Of a stretch of DNA of 64,000 nucleotides, positions 18,466 to 27,898 are shown one piece after another. Source of the stretch: Caulobacter soli (GTDB taxonomy: Bacteria; Pseudomonadota; Alphaproteobacteria; Caulobacterales; Caulobacteraceae); assembly GCF_011045195.1 (NCBI RefSeq), contig NZ_CP049199.1:2356001-2420000 (forward strand). Reading direction: 5' to 3'. A model generated the notes under the pieces. The model did no database searches, was not told where the DNA came from, and was given only the letters and a program-made list of their open reading frames with translations. Both the position numbers and the translations under genes were made by a program. Within the stretch, counting starts at the first letter, position 1; the number at the start of each line of letters is the position of its first letter.

Positions 18466-18933
18466 CTAGTGAACGGTGACCTGCACCGTAACCGGCTCGG
18501 TGGGCCCGTCGCGCAGCCGGACGGGCAGGGGATAGCCGTCCACCCGCAGGGCCGCGTTCAGGGCGCGGGCCAGCACCATGGTCGGCTGGGAATCGACCAA
18601 CAGCGGTTCGAGCAAGGCCTCGCCGGCTCCCGTCGCGGTTCCGGCCAGACCGCAGGACACCATCAGCCGCTGCTCGTCCGTCGAGATGCCGCCGCAGGCC
18701 GGGCATTCCACCTGGATCGGCCGGCGCAGGCTGGCCTCGACTGATTGCATCCAGGCCACGAACAGGCCGCCCGTGCGGTTCGAGGCGCGGAAGGCCAGGG
18801 CCTGGGCGACCAGCCGGGTCGGGTGTTCGCCCGCCGATCGCAAGGCTGCCCACTGCCGCATGGCGCTCAGCAGCAGCCTTTCGCCGACGGTGGGTCCGGA
18901 CGTCCAGCGATCGGCTATGGAAACGGCGGTCAT
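18466..18933 (-). CDS. Hypothetical protein sharing a promoter region with the fecI-like gene
   Basis: A 155-residue soluble protein of unknown family. It has a CPACGG knuckle and a further Cys (VSCGLAG), which could bind a metal, and no signal peptide or membrane segment. ATG 18933 has AGAGG upstream; a longer frame to 18981 would run into the palindromic boxes. The gene reads away from the sigma-factor gene across two TTGCGA-N5-TCGCAA palindromes, so it is likely to be co-regulated with the iron-type cassette. Confidence 0.6.
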   Translation of the reverse strand: MTAVSIADRWTSGPTVGERLLLSAMRQWAALRSAGEHPTRLVAQALAFRASNRTGGLFVAWMQSVEASLRRPIQVECPACGGISTDEQRLMVSCGLAGTATGAGEALLEPLLVDSQPTMVLARALNAALRVDGYPLPVRLRDGPTEPVTVQVTVH

Positions 18934-18964
18934 GGCGGCCTCTGGGTGGAATGTCACGTCGCTG

Positions 18965-18981
18965 TTGCGACTGGTTCGCAA
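18965..18981. promoter_or_regulatory. Fur/Irr-like palindrome 1
   Basis: Perfect dyad TTGCGA-N5-TCGCAA. An identical-arm copy lies with its centre 36 bases away. TGC-A/T-GCA-type dyads are the usual form of alphaproteobacterial Fur-family sites, so iron regulation is a reasonable inference for the divergent genes. Confidence 0.6.
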
Positions 18982-19000
18982 TATCTAGGCCTCGATCTTA

Positions 19001-19017
19001 TTGCGAGTCAATCGCAA
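19001..19017. promoter_or_regulatory. Fur/Irr-like palindrome 2
   Basis: Second perfect TTGCGA-N5-TCGCAA dyad, upstream of the ECF sigma-factor gene. Two boxes in phase at 36 bases (between three and four helical turns) would suit co-operative repression of both directions. Confidence 0.6.
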
Positions 19018-19145
19018 CAACTTGCCGCCTGCCGCGCTGGACCCACGGCCGTCGACGGCCTAGGTTAAGGACTCGGCGCAACCTGTTCGTCGCCTTGAGT
19101 CTTTGGAGCCCCGCGCTGTCCGCCCAACCTTCGACGATCACGCCG

Positions 19146-19643
19146 ATGATCCGGCTGTACGGCGAGAAGCGGGCCAATCTGGTGCGCGTCTTCGCCGCTA
19201 AACTTCGTTCGATCAGTGAAGCCGAAGACCTGATCCAGGATCTGTTCCTCAAGGTGCAGGCCCTGGGCGACCTGGAGGTGGACGGCGACGGCTCGGCCCT
19301 GCTGTTCCGGATGGCCAACAACCTGATGCTCGACCGGCTGCGCAGCCAGACCCGCGCCGGCGCACGGGATGAAGGATGGCGCAGCCTGCAGGGCGTGGTG
19401 GTGGGCGATCAGCAGGTGGCGGATGTTCCGTCGGCCGAGGAGGTCGTGGCGGGCCGGCAGCGCCTGAACGTGATGATGGTCGCGCTGGAGACCTTGCCGC
19501 CGCAGGTGGCCCGCGCCTTCAAGCTTCACAAGCTGGAGGGTCTCAGTCACGCTGAGACCGCTGCGGCGATGGGCGTCAGTCGCAGTTCGGTCGAAAAGCA
19601 TATAAGCGCTGCTTTGAAGGCGCTGATGGCCAAGCTGGCATGA
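19146..19643 (+). CDS. FecI-like ECF RNA polymerase sigma factor
   Basis: A ~165-residue sigma factor of the iron-starvation group. Region 2 has EAEDLIQDLFLKVQ (residues ~25-38) and region 4 the HTH LSHAETAAAMGVSRSSVEKH near the end. It would direct transcription of the receptor gene downstream when released by the FecR-like protein. ATG 19146 gives the usual length, but its ribosome site is weak, and a TTG at 19095 would add 17 residues; the start is uncertain. Confidence 0.85.
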   Translation: MIRLYGEKRANLVRVFAAKLRSISEAEDLIQDLFLKVQALGDLEVDGDGSALLFRMANNLMLDRLRSQTRAGARDEGWRSLQGVVVGDQQVADVPSAEEVVAGRQRLNVMMVALETLPPQVARAFKLHKLEGLSHAETAAAMGVSRSSVEKHISAALKALMAKLA

Positions 19644-19740
19644 GGGCGCTTATTGTTTCTGGAACGGGTTTTGGAGGTTCCGCCGCTTTGGTGACGTCTT
19701 ATCCTTGCGAGGACGCAACTTGGCGTCGGGACGGAGCGAA

Positions 19741-20748
19741 ATGACGCGCGGTCGGACAGACATCGACGCCGAGATCGCCGAGGCCGCGATCGCGTGGCTG
19801 GTGCGCCTGCAGGGCGAAGCGGTCACCGAGCGCGACTGGCTGGATTTCGACGCCTGGATGACGGCTTCGCCCGATCACGCCCAGGCCTATGACGCCGTGC
19901 TGGCCTTCGACCATCAACTGTATCTCGACGCGGGTCTGGCGGAGACCCAGCCGGAACCGGCGCCCCTCATGACGTCGGGGTCGGCCAAGGTGATCCCGCT
20001 CCGTCCGGCCCGGCGGGCCTGGTTCTGGTCTGCTGGCGCGGCGATCGCCGCCGCCTTCGTGGCCGGCGCGGTTCTCGTACCCAGCAAGGGGCTGATGGGC
20101 GGGCGCGAAACCACCTATGTGACGGGCGTCGGCGAGCGCAGGACGATCGCGCTCGAGGACGGTTCCCGGATCGACATGAATTCGGCCTCGCGCGTGACCG
20201 TGCGGTTCGAGCGCCATGCGCGTCGGATCGAGATGGGCGACGCCCAGGCCTTCTTCGACGTGGCCAAGGATCCTTCGCGGCCGTTCCTGATCTCGGCGGG
20301 CGACACCCAGGTCCGCGTGGTCGGCACGCAGTTCGACGTGCGTCACCGCGACGGGCTGGTGGCGGTCAACGTCCAGCGCGGGTTGGTCGAGGTGCGGCCG
20401 CACCTGGCCGCCGACGCAGCGCCGTTCCGGCTGAAGCCGGGGCAGGGGCTGGTCCACCACGAGGGCCAGGCCGCTGACGCCCGCCTCTCGACGGTCGCCG
20501 TCGACGAGGTCGCGGGTTGGCGCCAGGGACGTCTGATCTATCGCGATCAGCCGCTCTCGCAGATCGCCGGCGACATGAACCGGCTTTTCCCGCGCCCGGT
20601 GAAGCTGGGCGACGCCGAGGCCGCCAATATGCGACTGTCGGGCGTGTTGATCGTCGACGAACAGGATGCGATGGTCGATAGACTGTCACATCTGCTTCCC
20701 GTCCGAACGACGACGACCAAAGACGCTATCGTGATCCAGGCGCGCTAA
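19741..20748 (+). CDS. FecR-like anti-sigma factor / signal transducer
   Basis: A 335-residue inner-membrane regulator. The N-terminal DUF4880-type segment (AIAWLVRLQGEAVTERDWLD) is cytoplasmic and would bind the sigma factor. One membrane helix lies at ~97-115. The periplasmic FecR domain (VGERRTIALEDGSRIDMNS, RVVGTQFDVR) and a C-terminal STN-like/DUF4974 segment contact the receptor. ATG 19741 has ACGGAGC upstream. It sits between the sigma and receptor genes, the usual order. Confidence 0.9.
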   Translation: MTRGRTDIDAEIAEAAIAWLVRLQGEAVTERDWLDFDAWMTASPDHAQAYDAVLAFDHQLYLDAGLAETQPEPAPLMTSGSAKVIPLRPARRAWFWSAGAAIAAAFVAGAVLVPSKGLMGGRETTYVTGVGERRTIALEDGSRIDMNSASRVTVRFERHARRIEMGDAQAFFDVAKDPSRPFLISAGDTQVRVVGTQFDVRHRDGLVAVNVQRGLVEVRPHLAADAAPFRLKPGQGLVHHEGQAADARLSTVAVDEVAGWRQGRLIYRDQPLSQIAGDMNRLFPRPVKLGDAEAANMRLSGVLIVDEQDAMVDRLSHLLPVRTTTTKDAIVIQAR

Positions 20749-20818
20749 GCCTTGCTGACGGGCCTGGAATCGTTCGAAGCGCGAAGCTTGAGCTCTAAGG
20801 GGATAGAGCTGGAGCCCG

Positions 20819-23299
20819 ATGATTTCGGACACGGTATCCCAGCATCGACTGCGACCTGACGATTCGGCGCGCGCCGAAGCGCTCGCTGTCGGCCGTCCGC
20901 GCGGCGCCGTTCCTCTCTTCGTTCTGACCGTAGCCACCAGCCTGGCCCTGTCCGGCGAGGCGGAGGCCGCGCCGGCCCGCTTCACCTTCAACATTCCCGC
21001 CAAGCCCCGATCCGAGGCGCTGATCGATCTCGGCGTCCAGGCGCGCGTCACCCTGGGCGGAGCTTCGGCCTGTCCGGGGCGCGGCAAGGCCGTCGTCGGG
21101 ACCCTGACCCTGCGCCAGGCGCTGGACGTGGTGACCGCCGGCGCGCCGTGCCGGTTCGAGCTCCTCGACAACGCCACGGTCATCATCCGGCCTGTCCAGC
21201 CCGCGTCCCATGTCGCCAGGCCGCCTGTCACGACGCATCCCGCCTCGACGGCCCCCACGGCCATCGACAGCGTCATCGTCACCGCCACCAAGCGTCCCAC
21301 GCGACTGGGCGCGGCGGCCGGCGGGCTCAGCGTGATCGGCGAGGCGCGGTTGGGCGACTCCGGCGCGATCGACACGACCAGCATCTCCCAGCAGACCGCC
21401 GGCTTCATCACCACCAACCTCGGCGCGGCGCGCAACAAGATCATGCTGCGCGGTCTGTCGGACGGCACCTTCACCGGTCGGACCCAGCAGACCGTCGGCA
21501 CCTATCTCGACAACATTCCGCTGACCTACAACGCGCCCGACCCCGACCTGCGGCTGATCGACGTCGACCGGGTGGAGATCCTGCGCGGCCCCCAGGGCGC
21601 GCTCTATGGCGGTGGGTCGCTCAGCGGGGTCTACCGGATCGTGTCCAACAAGCCGGTCCTGAACGAGCGGTCGGGCTCGGTCCTGGTCGGCGCGGCCGTG
21701 ACGGAATCCGGCTCGCCCAGCAGTCGTCTTGAGGGCGTGCTGAACCTGCCGCTCGTCGCCGATCGTGTCGCCGCCCGCGTGACGGCTTACAGCGACGTGG
21801 ACGGCGGCTATGTCGACGACGTCAATCTGCGCCTCTCGAACGTCGACCGCACCACGCGCAAGGGCGGCCGCGCGGCGGTGTCGGTGGCGGTGAATCCAGA
21901 CTGGACGGTCTTGATGTCCGGTGCGCGCCAGGACCTGGACGCCACCGACAGTCAGTACACCACGCCCGGCCTGGGCGGTCAGAGGCGCGCCAATCAGGTG
22001 CGCGAGACCCACGAGAACGTCCTGCAGCAGGGCGCGGTGACGATCACCGGAGCCGGCGACTGGGGGCGTTTCGTATCGTCGACGGGTTATGTTCGCCACC
22101 GTTTCGCCAGCCGGTTCGACGCCACCGCCGCCTTGAACGGGGCCGGAGCGGACTCGGTCGACGTGGGTCTATTCGACGAGGCCAGCAAGGTGCGGCTGCT
22201 GGTGGAGGACGCGGTGCTGTCGTCGCCTGACACCGATCGTTTCCGCTGGCTGTTCGGCCTGTATGGTCTGGCCAGCCTCGAAGACAGCGACGGCGAGTTG
22301 CGGGCTCGCACGATCTACAACCCGTCGCGCCTGGTCTATCTGGAGACGCGTCGTGACCGACGGCGTGAACTGGCCCTCTATGGCGAGACGGCCTACGACC
22401 TGGGCGGCGGCTGGACCGCCAGCCTGGGCGGACGCGCTTTTCGCAGCGAGGTGCACACCACCTCGAAGGTCGAGGCGCCGGCGCCGGGTCAATCGCGCGA
22501 TCTGGACCGTCAGATGCGCTTCACGGGCGTTTCGCCGAAGTTCTCACTGCAGAAAACCTGGGGGAGCGGCGGGCTGCTCTACCTGTTGACGTCGGAGGGC
22601 TATCGTTCGGGCGGGTTCAATTCAGGCGGCCTGGTCGCGCCGTCGACCTTGCGCGGCTCGTTCAAGCCCGACCACCTGCGCAACTACGAGGTGGGCGCCA
22701 GCATACGGCCGTGGGAGGGTCGCATGATCCTGCGCACGGCCCTGTTCCACGACGTGTGGACCGACATCCAGACCGACCAGTATCTGAGCTCGGGCCTGTC
22801 CTACACGGCCAATGTCGGCAATGGCCGCAACACCGGGCTCGAGGTCGAGGCGACGGTGCTGGCCGCCCGGGGCCTGACCCTGGACGCCAACGCGCTGTTC
22901 AACCGTCCCCGCCTCAGCAAGGTCGACCTCAACTTCGCTTCGGCGGCGCAAAGCGAATTGCCCGGCGTTCCGGATGTCTCCGCCGGGGCCATGATGCGGT
23001 ACGAGCGGAGTTTGGCGCCGAACCGGCGTCTGGTGCTGACGACCGAGCTTGAATATGTGGGCCAGTCGCGCCTGACCTTCGATCGCCGGTTTTCGCCGTC
23101 GATGGGGGGCTATGTCACGGGCCGTCTGTCCGCCGAGTTGGCGTTGCGGGATTGGAATTGGACCATGTCGGTCACCAACCCCGCCAACGCGTCCAGCGAC
23201 ACCTTCGCCTACGGCAACCCCTTTAGCTTCGGCCAGGTGCGCCAGGTCACGCCGCTGCGGCCGCGCACGTGGAGTCTGCTGCTTTCGCGGGCCTTCTAG
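20819..23299 (+). CDS. TonB-dependent transducing receptor with STN domain (FecA-like)
   Basis: An 826-residue outer-membrane receptor. After an unusually long N-terminus with a hydrophobic core at ~31-46, it has an STN signalling domain (FNIPAKPRSEALIDLGVQA ... ALDVVTAGAPCRFELLDN, ~55-125), a proline/threonine linker, the TonB box-like IDSVIVTATK, a plug (RVEILRGPQGALYGGGSLSG) and a barrel ending in RAF. The STN domain shows it both imports a ligand and signals to the FecR-like protein. The ligand is probably a ferric siderophore or haem-like compound, but is not identified. Confidence 0.9.
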   Translation: MISDTVSQHRLRPDDSARAEALAVGRPRGAVPLFVLTVATSLALSGEAEAAPARFTFNIPAKPRSEALIDLGVQARVTLGGASACPGRGKAVVGTLTLRQALDVVTAGAPCRFELLDNATVIIRPVQPASHVARPPVTTHPASTAPTAIDSVIVTATKRPTRLGAAAGGLSVIGEARLGDSGAIDTTSISQQTAGFITTNLGAARNKIMLRGLSDGTFTGRTQQTVGTYLDNIPLTYNAPDPDLRLIDVDRVEILRGPQGALYGGGSLSGVYRIVSNKPVLNERSGSVLVGAAVTESGSPSSRLEGVLNLPLVADRVAARVTAYSDVDGGYVDDVNLRLSNVDRTTRKGGRAAVSVAVNPDWTVLMSGARQDLDATDSQYTTPGLGGQRRANQVRETHENVLQQGAVTITGAGDWGRFVSSTGYVRHRFASRFDATAALNGAGADSVDVGLFDEASKVRLLVEDAVLSSPDTDRFRWLFGLYGLASLEDSDGELRARTIYNPSRLVYLETRRDRRRELALYGETAYDLGGGWTASLGGRAFRSEVHTTSKVEAPAPGQSRDLDRQMRFTGVSPKFSLQKTWGSGGLLYLLTSEGYRSGGFNSGGLVAPSTLRGSFKPDHLRNYEVGASIRPWEGRMILRTALFHDVWTDIQTDQYLSSGLSYTANVGNGRNTGLEVEATVLAARGLTLDANALFNRPRLSKVDLNFASAAQSELPGVPDVSAGAMMRYERSLAPNRRLVLTTELEYVGQSRLTFDRRFSPSMGGYVTGRLSAELALRDWNWTMSVTNPANASSDTFAYGNPFSFGQVRQVTPLRPRTWSLLLSRAF

Positions 23300-23413
23300 G
23301 CGGCGCTCGACGCGCGCCGACGCCAAAAAAGTTTTGAGGCTCGGTGTTTCCCGCAACGTCTAACCCTCGACGGGGAAGTGCGCGCATGGCCGACCCCAAG
23401 TCGGGGAAATTTC

Positions 23414-24247
23414 ATGCCTGTCCTGTCCGGACTTGTCTGCGTTCACAACGAAGAGGCGCGCCTCGCCGAGTGCCTGACGCGCCTGGCGTTCTGCGACGAG
23501 ATCGTGGTGGTCGCGGATCGCTGCTCTGACCGCAGCGAAGCCATCGCGCGCAATATGGGCGCGCGGGTCGTGTCGGGCATCTTTCCGGTCGAGGGTCTGC
23601 GCAAGGAAGCCGGCGTCGCGGCCTGCCGTGGCGAATGGATCGTGGAGCTGGACGCCGACGAGGCGGTGACTCCCGCCTTGGCCCAGGAAATTCGCGAGAC
23701 GGTCGCGCGATCGGACGCCGCTGACTGGTACCAGGTGCCGGTCGACAACTTCGTGGGCGCGCAGCTGGTGCGCCACGGCTGGGGCGGCTCGTTCGGCGCC
23801 TCCTCGGTGGCGCGGCTGTTCCGCAAGGGCGTGAAGAGCTGGAAGAGCGAGCGGGTGCATCCCGGCACCACCTTCGCCGGCGTCTACGGCGGCCGACTGA
23901 ACAACGCCATCCTGCATAAGGTCGACGACGACATCGCCGACATGGTCCAGCGCCTGAACCGCTACACCGCCCTGCGCGGCCAGGACCTGGCCGAGAGCGG
24001 CAAGATCAAGAGCCTGTGGGACGATCTGTTCCGGGGCGTGCGCCGGTTCTACAAGTGCTATGTCTCGCGCAAGGGTTATCGCGAGGGCGACATGGGCTTC
24101 CTGATCGCCATCATGGCGGGCCTTTATCCGCTGCTCTCGAACCTCAAGGCGCGTGAAATCCGTACCCTGAGCATGCAGCCCACCCTGCACGCCGCCGGAA
24201 GCGCGGTGATCAGTTTTGATGACACCAGGCTGGGCCATTCGGCATAG
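23414..24247 (+). CDS. Family 2 glycosyltransferase, WaaE/KdtX-like
   Basis: A 277-residue cytoplasmic GT-A glycosyltransferase. The N-terminus GLVCVHNEEARLAECL binds the nucleotide sugar, and ELDADEAVTP (residues ~79-88) holds the DxD metal site. The later KSWKSERVHPGTTF and LNRYTALRGQDLAESGK resemble lipopolysaccharide-core glucosyltransferases of the WaaE type. The deacetylase-like gene follows after nine bases, so both may act on a surface polysaccharide or LPS core. Confidence 0.85.
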   Translation: MPVLSGLVCVHNEEARLAECLTRLAFCDEIVVVADRCSDRSEAIARNMGARVVSGIFPVEGLRKEAGVAACRGEWIVELDADEAVTPALAQEIRETVARSDAADWYQVPVDNFVGAQLVRHGWGGSFGASSVARLFRKGVKSWKSERVHPGTTFAGVYGGRLNNAILHKVDDDIADMVQRLNRYTALRGQDLAESGKIKSLWDDLFRGVRRFYKCYVSRKGYREGDMGFLIAIMAGLYPLLSNLKAREIRTLSMQPTLHAAGSAVISFDDTRLGHSA

Positions 24248-24256
24248 GCTTTCGCC

Positions 24257-25030
24257 ATGTCGTTCCACCGTCTTCTGATCGCGACCCTGATCGGGCCAGA
24301 ACTGGCCCGCTGGAAGGCGCGCGGCCACGCGCCGGTGTTCTGGTGGCGTGACGACGATGCGCGCCGGCCCACGCCCGCCCTGGAGCGGCTGCTTGGCCTG
24401 TCGGTCCGCTTCGCGGCCCCGATCACCATCGCGGCCGTGCCGGACGGCGACATCGTGGCCCTGGCCAAGGCCAGCCGCGCGATCCCGGACGTCGAACTGG
24501 CCGTCCATGGCTTCCGACACGAGAACCGGGCGCCGCCTGGCTGGCCGTCCGGCGAGGTCAACGATCTGGACCGTCTGGCCGACGTGATGTCCGACCTGGG
24601 CACGGCGATCGACGTGTTTCGCCGCGCCGGAGTGACGCCGCGCCTGTTCGTGCCGCCCTGGAACAACGCGCACCCCACCCTGAAGCGGGCGCTTGGCCTG
24701 CAGGGCTTGGGGCTATCCTGCTATGGCGACATGCGCGGCGAGGCCGAGCCCGATCGTCTGGACGCCCATCTGGATGTCATGCGCTGGAAGCCCGAGCCGC
24801 GTTTCCGCGGAACGGTGCGTTTCCTGCTTCGCACCCGGCGGCTGCTGGCCGAGCGGCGCGTCAAGGCGGCGTGGGACGAACCGTTGGGCCTGCTGACCCA
24901 TCACCTTGACCACGACGAGGCCGTCTGGCGCTTTCTGGAGGCGTTCCTGCCGGTCGCCAAGCCGGTCGCGCGGACCACCTTCGGCAGGCCCGTCGCCGGG
25001 CGTGGCCACATCGCGCTGAAAGTCGGCTAG
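24257..25030 (+). CDS. Polysaccharide deacetylase-like (NodB-fold) protein
   Basis: A 257-residue protein with a degenerate carbohydrate-esterase-4 layout: WWRDDDARRPTPALERLL provides the Asp of motif 1, HGFRHEN the HxxxH metal site of motif 2, and LFVPPWNNAHP motif 3. There is no signal peptide, so it would act in the cytoplasm on a sugar intermediate. It probably works with the glycosyltransferase encoded just upstream. The end overlaps the convergent Crp-like gene by four bases. Confidence 0.75.
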   Translation: MSFHRLLIATLIGPELARWKARGHAPVFWWRDDDARRPTPALERLLGLSVRFAAPITIAAVPDGDIVALAKASRAIPDVELAVHGFRHENRAPPGWPSGEVNDLDRLADVMSDLGTAIDVFRRAGVTPRLFVPPWNNAHPTLKRALGLQGLGLSCYGDMRGEAEPDRLDAHLDVMRWKPEPRFRGTVRFLLRTRRLLAERRVKAAWDEPLGLLTHHLDHDEAVWRFLEAFLPVAKPVARTTFGRPVAGRGHIALKVG

Positions 25031-25788
25031 TCGCCGAACTGGGCGTCGCCGCCGATGCGGTCGATCTCCGCCGTCAGGGCCGGCATGTCCAGGATCGTCA
25101 GGGTCCGGCCGGTCTGGGACACGATGTTCAGGCTGGCCAGGCGGTTGATTTCTCGTGTCACCGGTTCGCGCTGGCTGCTGACCAGCACCGCGAGCTCGGC
25201 ATGGGTGGGGCAGGGGTGGATGGTCGCGCGACCGTCCTTGACGCCGGCCAGGGCGGCCATCCTCAGCAGTTCGATATCGACCCGGCAGGCCACCGACACG
25301 GCGGTCAGTTCGAACAGTCGGTCGGTCAGGGCCCTGGCCATGCCGGCCAGGTCCTCGAGCAGAGCCCGCATGAAGCGGGGTGATTCGGCGAACAGGCGCA
25401 GAATCTCCCGTTGCGGCAGATGCACGATCCGCACGTCGTCCAGGGCCACGATGTTCACCGACCGGGGCAGGCCGTCGATGGCCGAGATCTCGCCGAAATA
25501 GCTGCCGGCCTGGATGCGGCGATAGCCGACCTCGCGCCCCGACCGGGCGTACTGGTTGGCCAGCAAGGTCCCTTCCAGCACCAGATAGAGGCCGCCGTCC
25601 TGGTCCTGTCGCTGGACGACAAGTTCGCCCTTGCCGTAGCGCAGGGTCTCGGCCGAGGCCGCGACGGCCTGGACCTCGCCGGCTTCCATGTGTCGAAAAA
25701 GCCTGTTGGCGAGGAAGCCGCCTTCCGGTGCTCCGCCGGTCGGCGTATTCCTTCCTGCGCGCTGGGGTGGTGCGGAAACGACGGTCAT
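25027..25788 (-). CDS. Crp/Fnr-family transcriptional regulator with intact cyclic-nucleotide cassette
   Basis: A 253-residue regulator. The N-terminal cNMP-binding barrel contains a phosphate-binding cassette that keeps the key residues (YFGEISAIDGLPRSVNIVAL: GE near residue 96 and R-S near 105), so it may bind a cyclic nucleotide. The C-terminal winged HTH has THAELAVLVSSQREPVTREI. It has no Cys cluster for an Fe-S centre, unlike Fnr. The gene is divergent from the TIR-TPR gene with only 37 bases between, and a cyclase is encoded 2.5 kb away, which suggests a link. Confidence 0.85.
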   Translation of the reverse strand: MTVVSAPPQRAGRNTPTGGAPEGGFLANRLFRHMEAGEVQAVAASAETLRYGKGELVVQRQDQDGGLYLVLEGTLLANQYARSGREVGYRRIQAGSYFGEISAIDGLPRSVNIVALDDVRIVHLPQREILRLFAESPRFMRALLEDLAGMARALTDRLFELTAVSVACRVDIELLRMAALAGVKDGRATIHPCPTHAELAVLVSSQREPVTREINRLASLNIVSQTGRTLTILDMPALTAEIDRIGGDAQFGD

Positions 25789-25825
25789 CGAAAGCCCCTG
25801 ATACGCGGTCGTTAGGGGAAGATGG

Positions 25826-27898
25826 ATGGATAGCGTCAGACGGTACAGGGCGTTTATCAGCTATAGCCACCTCGATCGCAAACTCGCCGAATGGGTACAC
25901 CGCGCGCTGGAGACCTACAGGGCGCCGCGGGGCCTGGTTGCACGGACGGGAGGCGCGCCGGTCGGGCGCGAGCTGAAGCCGATCTTCCGCGATCGCGACG
26001 AGTTGGCCGCCGCCTCGGACCTGGGCGAAGTGATCCGCGACGCCCTGGATCGCTCCGATGCGATGATCGTCCTGTGCTCTCCCGCGTCGGCGCGGTCTCG
26101 GTGGGTCGATCAGGAGCTCGCCCACTTCCTGAAGAGCCACGACAACCCTCGGATCATCTGCGTGATCGCCGGGTCGACGCCGGCCGATCTGTCCCTGGTC
26201 GAGATCCTGCCGCCGGCCCTGCGCGCGGCCCTGCCGGCGGGGGGCGAGCCGCTGGCCGTCGATCTGCGGCGCGGCGCCGACGGTCGCCGGCTGGCGCGGT
26301 TGAAGATGGCCGCGGGCCTGATGGATGTCAGCCTCGACCAACTGGTGCAGCGCGACGCCCGGCGGCGATTGCGGCTGATGGGGGCGTTCACGGCGGCCGC
26401 CGTGATCGTCGCGGTGGGCATGGGGGCGATGACGGTCGCCACCCTCCGCTCGCGGCAGATCGCCCGCGCCGAGCGCGACGAGTCCGAAGGCCTGGTCGCC
26501 TACATGCTGGGCGATCTGCGCAAGCAGCTGGAGCCGGTCGGCCGCCTGGACGTGCTGGACGGGGTGAGCGGCAAGGTGCTGGCGCACTACGCCAAGGCGC
26601 GGCCCGACGAGCTGGACGACAAGGCCCTGGCCCAGCGCGCCAAGGCCTTGACCCTGCTGGGCATGATCCGCGACCAGCGCGGCGACCTGGCCGGGGCGCG
26701 CGACGCGTTCAGCCAGGCGGCGTTCACGACTCGCGAACTGGCCGCCCGCGCGCCGCGCGACGGCGACCGGATCTTCGACGAGGCGCAGAACGTCTACTGG
26801 CTGGCCTATGTGGAATGGCGCCAGGGGAACGCCGTCGAGGCCGAGCGGGGTTTCAAGCAATACGGCGAACTGGCCCAGAGGCTGGTCGCGCTGGATCCGA
26901 ACAACGGCGACTGGCGTCTCGAGGTGGCCTACGCCAAGAGCAATCTGGGCACCCTGCTGTTCGAGCAGGGCCGGCCGGCCGACGCCCTGACGGCGTTCAA
27001 CGATGCGCTGCGGGTGTTCGAGGCCGAGCGCGTTCGCGCGCCCGCCGACGAGGGCCGGATCGTCGACGCCGTCGACGCCCATGCCTGGGTCGCCGACACC
27101 CTGGTGAAACTGGGCCGTTCGCGCGAGGCCTATCGGGAGCGCGCGGCGGCGACGACTCTGCTCGCCGACGCCTCGGCCAAGGCCCCCGACGACAAGCCCC
27201 TGGCCGCCAAGAGCCTGGCCGCCCAGCTGGCCCTGGCGCGGCTGGAGCTCGACCTCGGCCGGATGGAGGAAGGGCGGACCAGGGCGGCCAGGGCGCTGTC
27301 GGGCCTGCGAACCCTGGCGGCCCTCGATCCCACCAACGCCCAATGGCTGAAAGCCCTGCTGGTCGCCCAGATCGACGCGGCCGACTTCGCCTGCTGGTCG
27401 GGGTATCTGGCTCAGGCGCGCGCACAGCATGGCGAGGCCGAACGCACCCTGGCGCGGTTGCGGACCGCCGGGGAGGGCGTCCAGGCCTGGAGCGCCAGCC
27501 TGGACGGGCGGCTGGCGCAGCAGCAGATCGTTCTGCAGCGCGTTGGCGGCGACATCGAAGGCGGCCGCGCCCCGGCCGCCCAACTGCTGGATCGCCTGCG
27601 CCGGGCGCCGGCTTCACAAGGCGAGGAGGCCGATCGCGCGGTGCTCTCCGGGTTCGGCCATTGGGTGGCGGGCGACAATCAAGCCGCGGTCGCGGTGCTG
27701 TCGGCGCAGACGGGCGGTCTCACGCCGCAGGGCAAGGATATCCTGGCGCGAGCCTATCTTGGCCTGGGCCAGAACGACCGCGCCGAGGCGATCGTACAGT
27801 CACTGAAAATTCAAGGTTACGCCCACCCCGGCTTCCTTGCATTTTGGCGCAACTCACCTCTAGCTGGCATCCTCAGATCGGGGAGCGATTCAGTATGA
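25826..27898 (+). CDS. TIR domain-membrane helix-TPR protein
   Basis: A 690-residue protein. Residues 1-~165 form a TIR domain: RYRAFISYSHLDRKLAEWVH at the start, PIFRDRDELAAASDLG, and SARSRWVDQELAHFL, which holds the Glu expected of bacterial NAD-hydrolysing TIRs. One membrane helix lies at ~183-203 (GAFTAAAVIVAVGMGAMTVA). The rest is alpha-helical tetratricopeptide repeat, rich in Ala/Arg. The TIR domain is predicted to be cytoplasmic, with the repeats on the other face or as a sensor. ATG 25826 starts just before the TIR strand. It overlaps the next gene by four bases. Confidence 0.88.
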   Translation: MDSVRRYRAFISYSHLDRKLAEWVHRALETYRAPRGLVARTGGAPVGRELKPIFRDRDELAAASDLGEVIRDALDRSDAMIVLCSPASARSRWVDQELAHFLKSHDNPRIICVIAGSTPADLSLVEILPPALRAALPAGGEPLAVDLRRGADGRRLARLKMAAGLMDVSLDQLVQRDARRRLRLMGAFTAAAVIVAVGMGAMTVATLRSRQIARAERDESEGLVAYMLGDLRKQLEPVGRLDVLDGVSGKVLAHYAKARPDELDDKALAQRAKALTLLGMIRDQRGDLAGARDAFSQAAFTTRELAARAPRDGDRIFDEAQNVYWLAYVEWRQGNAVEAERGFKQYGELAQRLVALDPNNGDWRLEVAYAKSNLGTLLFEQGRPADALTAFNDALRVFEAERVRAPADEGRIVDAVDAHAWVADTLVKLGRSREAYRERAAATTLLADASAKAPDDKPLAAKSLAAQLALARLELDLGRMEEGRTRAARALSGLRTLAALDPTNAQWLKALLVAQIDAADFACWSGYLAQARAQHGEAERTLARLRTAGEGVQAWSASLDGRLAQQQIVLQRVGGDIEGGRAPAAQLLDRLRRAPASQGEEADRAVLSGFGHWVAGDNQAAVAVLSAQTGGLTPQGKDILARAYLGLGQNDRAEAIVQSLKIQGYAHPGFLAFWRNSPLAGILRSGSDSV

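Noticed and set aside
20686..22099. Open frames antisense to the FecA-like receptor
   Set aside because: They are shadows of a well-supported receptor gene and have biased, meaningless composition.
24713..27583. Very long open frame on the minus strand opposite the TIR-TPR gene
   Set aside because: It is a high-G+C shadow: the TIR, membrane and TPR features lie on the plus strand, and the minus frame is Gly/Arg/Gln-rich without motifs.
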